A DNA stretch of 49,438 nucleotides, from positions 1 to 49,438 of the IMG/VR virus record IMGVR_UViG_3300033153_005635. One strand, given 5' to 3'. This document shows positions 48,778 through 49,438 of this stretch, piece by piece; the stretch's first letter is position 1, and every line of letters starts with the position of its first letter. Source of the DNA: a virus. Position numbers and translations under genes: made by a program. A model generated the notes under the pieces. That model had not been told where the DNA came from. It searched no databases and worked only from the letters and a program-made list of their open reading frames with translations.

Positions 48778-49438
48778 AAGAACGCTACTCAGAACAAGAC
48801 ATCGACGCCGTAATTCCCGATAAAGGAATTGACGCCCAGACTAAGATTAAAGATAAGTCGCTACTGGCTAAGAATGTTTACATAGCAGATGATGATGACC
48901 ATTACACAGGCGAGGAAGTAGAAACTGCTCTGGAGGAAATTGGAGCCAATGTTGACGAAATCGAAGATGACATCGATGACCTAGAGGACGGAACTACACT
49001 TGACCCCCGCTATGTCAATGTGACTGGCGACACCTCAACAGGGGAGCAAAAGTTTGAGGGGGGAGTTAAGGTCGGTGCGGGGACTAACTATACCGAAATC
49101 CAGTCAGACGGCACAGTAATAAGACACGGCACAGCCAGAACATTGAATGCTATCTGGATTGACTCTTCTGGGTTAAAAGCACCACCGACCAAAGCAGCAG
49201 AATTTGTTGACCACGGGCTTTTCGGGGCTTGGCAGTTTTCAGACGCAGCCGATGATACCATTGTTGCTAATATGCGAATACCTTACAGAATGGATAGAGA
49301 TGTTGCCCCAACCTTCACTATTGGCTGGAGTACCACCCCAACATCAGGGAACTGTGAGTGGCAAGTTGAATATCTTTGGCGGAAGGTGGATGAGGATACA
49401 ACCGCCGCCGCAGATGATACACTACTGGCAAGCACAGA
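48774..49438 (+). CDS. Tail-fibre-like virion protein, N-terminal part (continues at base 115)
   Basis: 289 residues in total when the circle is closed. ATG 48774 overlaps the previous stop (ATGA). The N-terminus has YSEQDIDAVIPDKGIDAQTK, an acidic coiled-coil-like segment (VETALEEIGANVDEIEDD) and VNVTGDTSTGEQKFEGGVKV, a pattern common in phage fibre proteins. The C-terminal half is beta-rich. It lacks a Ser/Thr tract, unlike its neighbours. It may be the receptor-binding protein; this is inferred from position. Confidence 0.75.
   Translation, partial: MKERYSEQDIDAVIPDKGIDAQTKIKDKSLLAKNVYIADDDDHYTGEEVETALEEIGANVDEIEDDIDDLEDGTTLDPRYVNVTGDTSTGEQKFEGGVKVGAGTNYTEIQSDGTVIRHGTARTLNAIWIDSSGLKAPPTKAAEFVDHGLFGAWQFSDAADDTIVANMRIPYRMDRDVAPTFTIGWSTTPTSGNCEWQVEYLWRKVDEDTTAAADDTLLAST
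49325..49438. repeat. Terminal direct repeat (right copy)
   Basis: Identical to 1-114; see the left copy. Confidence 0.95.

Noticed and set aside
1-49438. tRNA genes, integrase, repressor or recoded stop codons
   Set aside because: No cloverleaf, recombinase or lysogeny motifs were seen, and TAA, TAG and TGA all end convincing genes at tight junctions.

Overview
The window is a complete or near-complete genome of a tailed double-stranded DNA phage. The first 114 bases (1-114) are identical to the last 114 (49325-49438). One gene reads in frame across this junction, so the contig closes into a circle of 49,324 unique bases (or has short direct terminal repeats). The virion gene set suggests a short-tailed (podovirus-like) particle: terminase, portal, scaffold and capsid genes, a tail-tube-A-like adaptor, a nozzle/tail-tube-B-like protein and large internal (ejection-type) proteins, with no tape-measure or sheath gene. 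The host cannot be read from the sequence. Start sites often carry AGGAGG-type ribosome binding sites, promoters are extended -10 (TGnTATAAT), TAA, TAG and TGA all act as ordinary stops, and there is no integrase or repressor, so a lytic phage of an uncultured bacterium is likely.

Layout. The + strand carries the late genes. They start with the terminase small subunit (15.2 kb), followed by a 1.16 kb mostly non-coding, highly structured gap. Next come TerL, portal, small head genes, scaffold, decoration protein and major capsid protein (17.0-24.0 kb), then small Ser/Thr-tailed proteins (24.1-25.3 kb). A 13 kb sugar/methyl modification cluster follows (25.7-39.0 kb). After it come two giant Ser/Thr-repeat virion proteins (39.1-45.2 kb), the adaptor, nozzle and fibre genes (45.2-49.4 kb and on through the circle to 319), three internal virion proteins (0.4-4.6 kb) and lysis genes (4.6-5.9 kb). 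The - strand (15.1 down to 5.9 kb) is a tightly overlapping array of about 30 mostly tiny early-type genes: zinc ribbons, one-TM peptides, winged-helix proteins, a gp32-like ssDNA-binding protein and an intron-split phosphoesterase. No polymerase, primase or helicase was recognised.

The most interesting system is the combination of mucin-like virion proteins and a dedicated modification locus. Six proteins carry long, almost pure Ser/Thr tracts (up to about 749 residues), written with all six Ser and all four Thr codons. Eight glycosyltransferase-like genes, a nucleotide-sugar dehydrogenase-like gene, five SAM methyltransferase-like genes and a NodB-type deacetylase lie between the two groups of Ser/Thr proteins, in the same direction. 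I infer that the phage makes O-glycosylated, possibly methylated, bristle-like virion surfaces. Supporting oddities are a methyltransferase-like domain inside one Ser/Thr virion protein, and a Ser/Thr cassette that appears to split the nozzle gene.

Two self-splicing elements interrupt catalytic motifs. A 395-residue LAGLIDADG intein sits inside the DxDD motif of a GT2 glycosyltransferase. A 626-nt group I intron with an HNH gene sits directly after the GD metal-binding motif of a calcineurin-like phosphoesterase. All functional calls rest on motif recognition by eye; no database search was possible.
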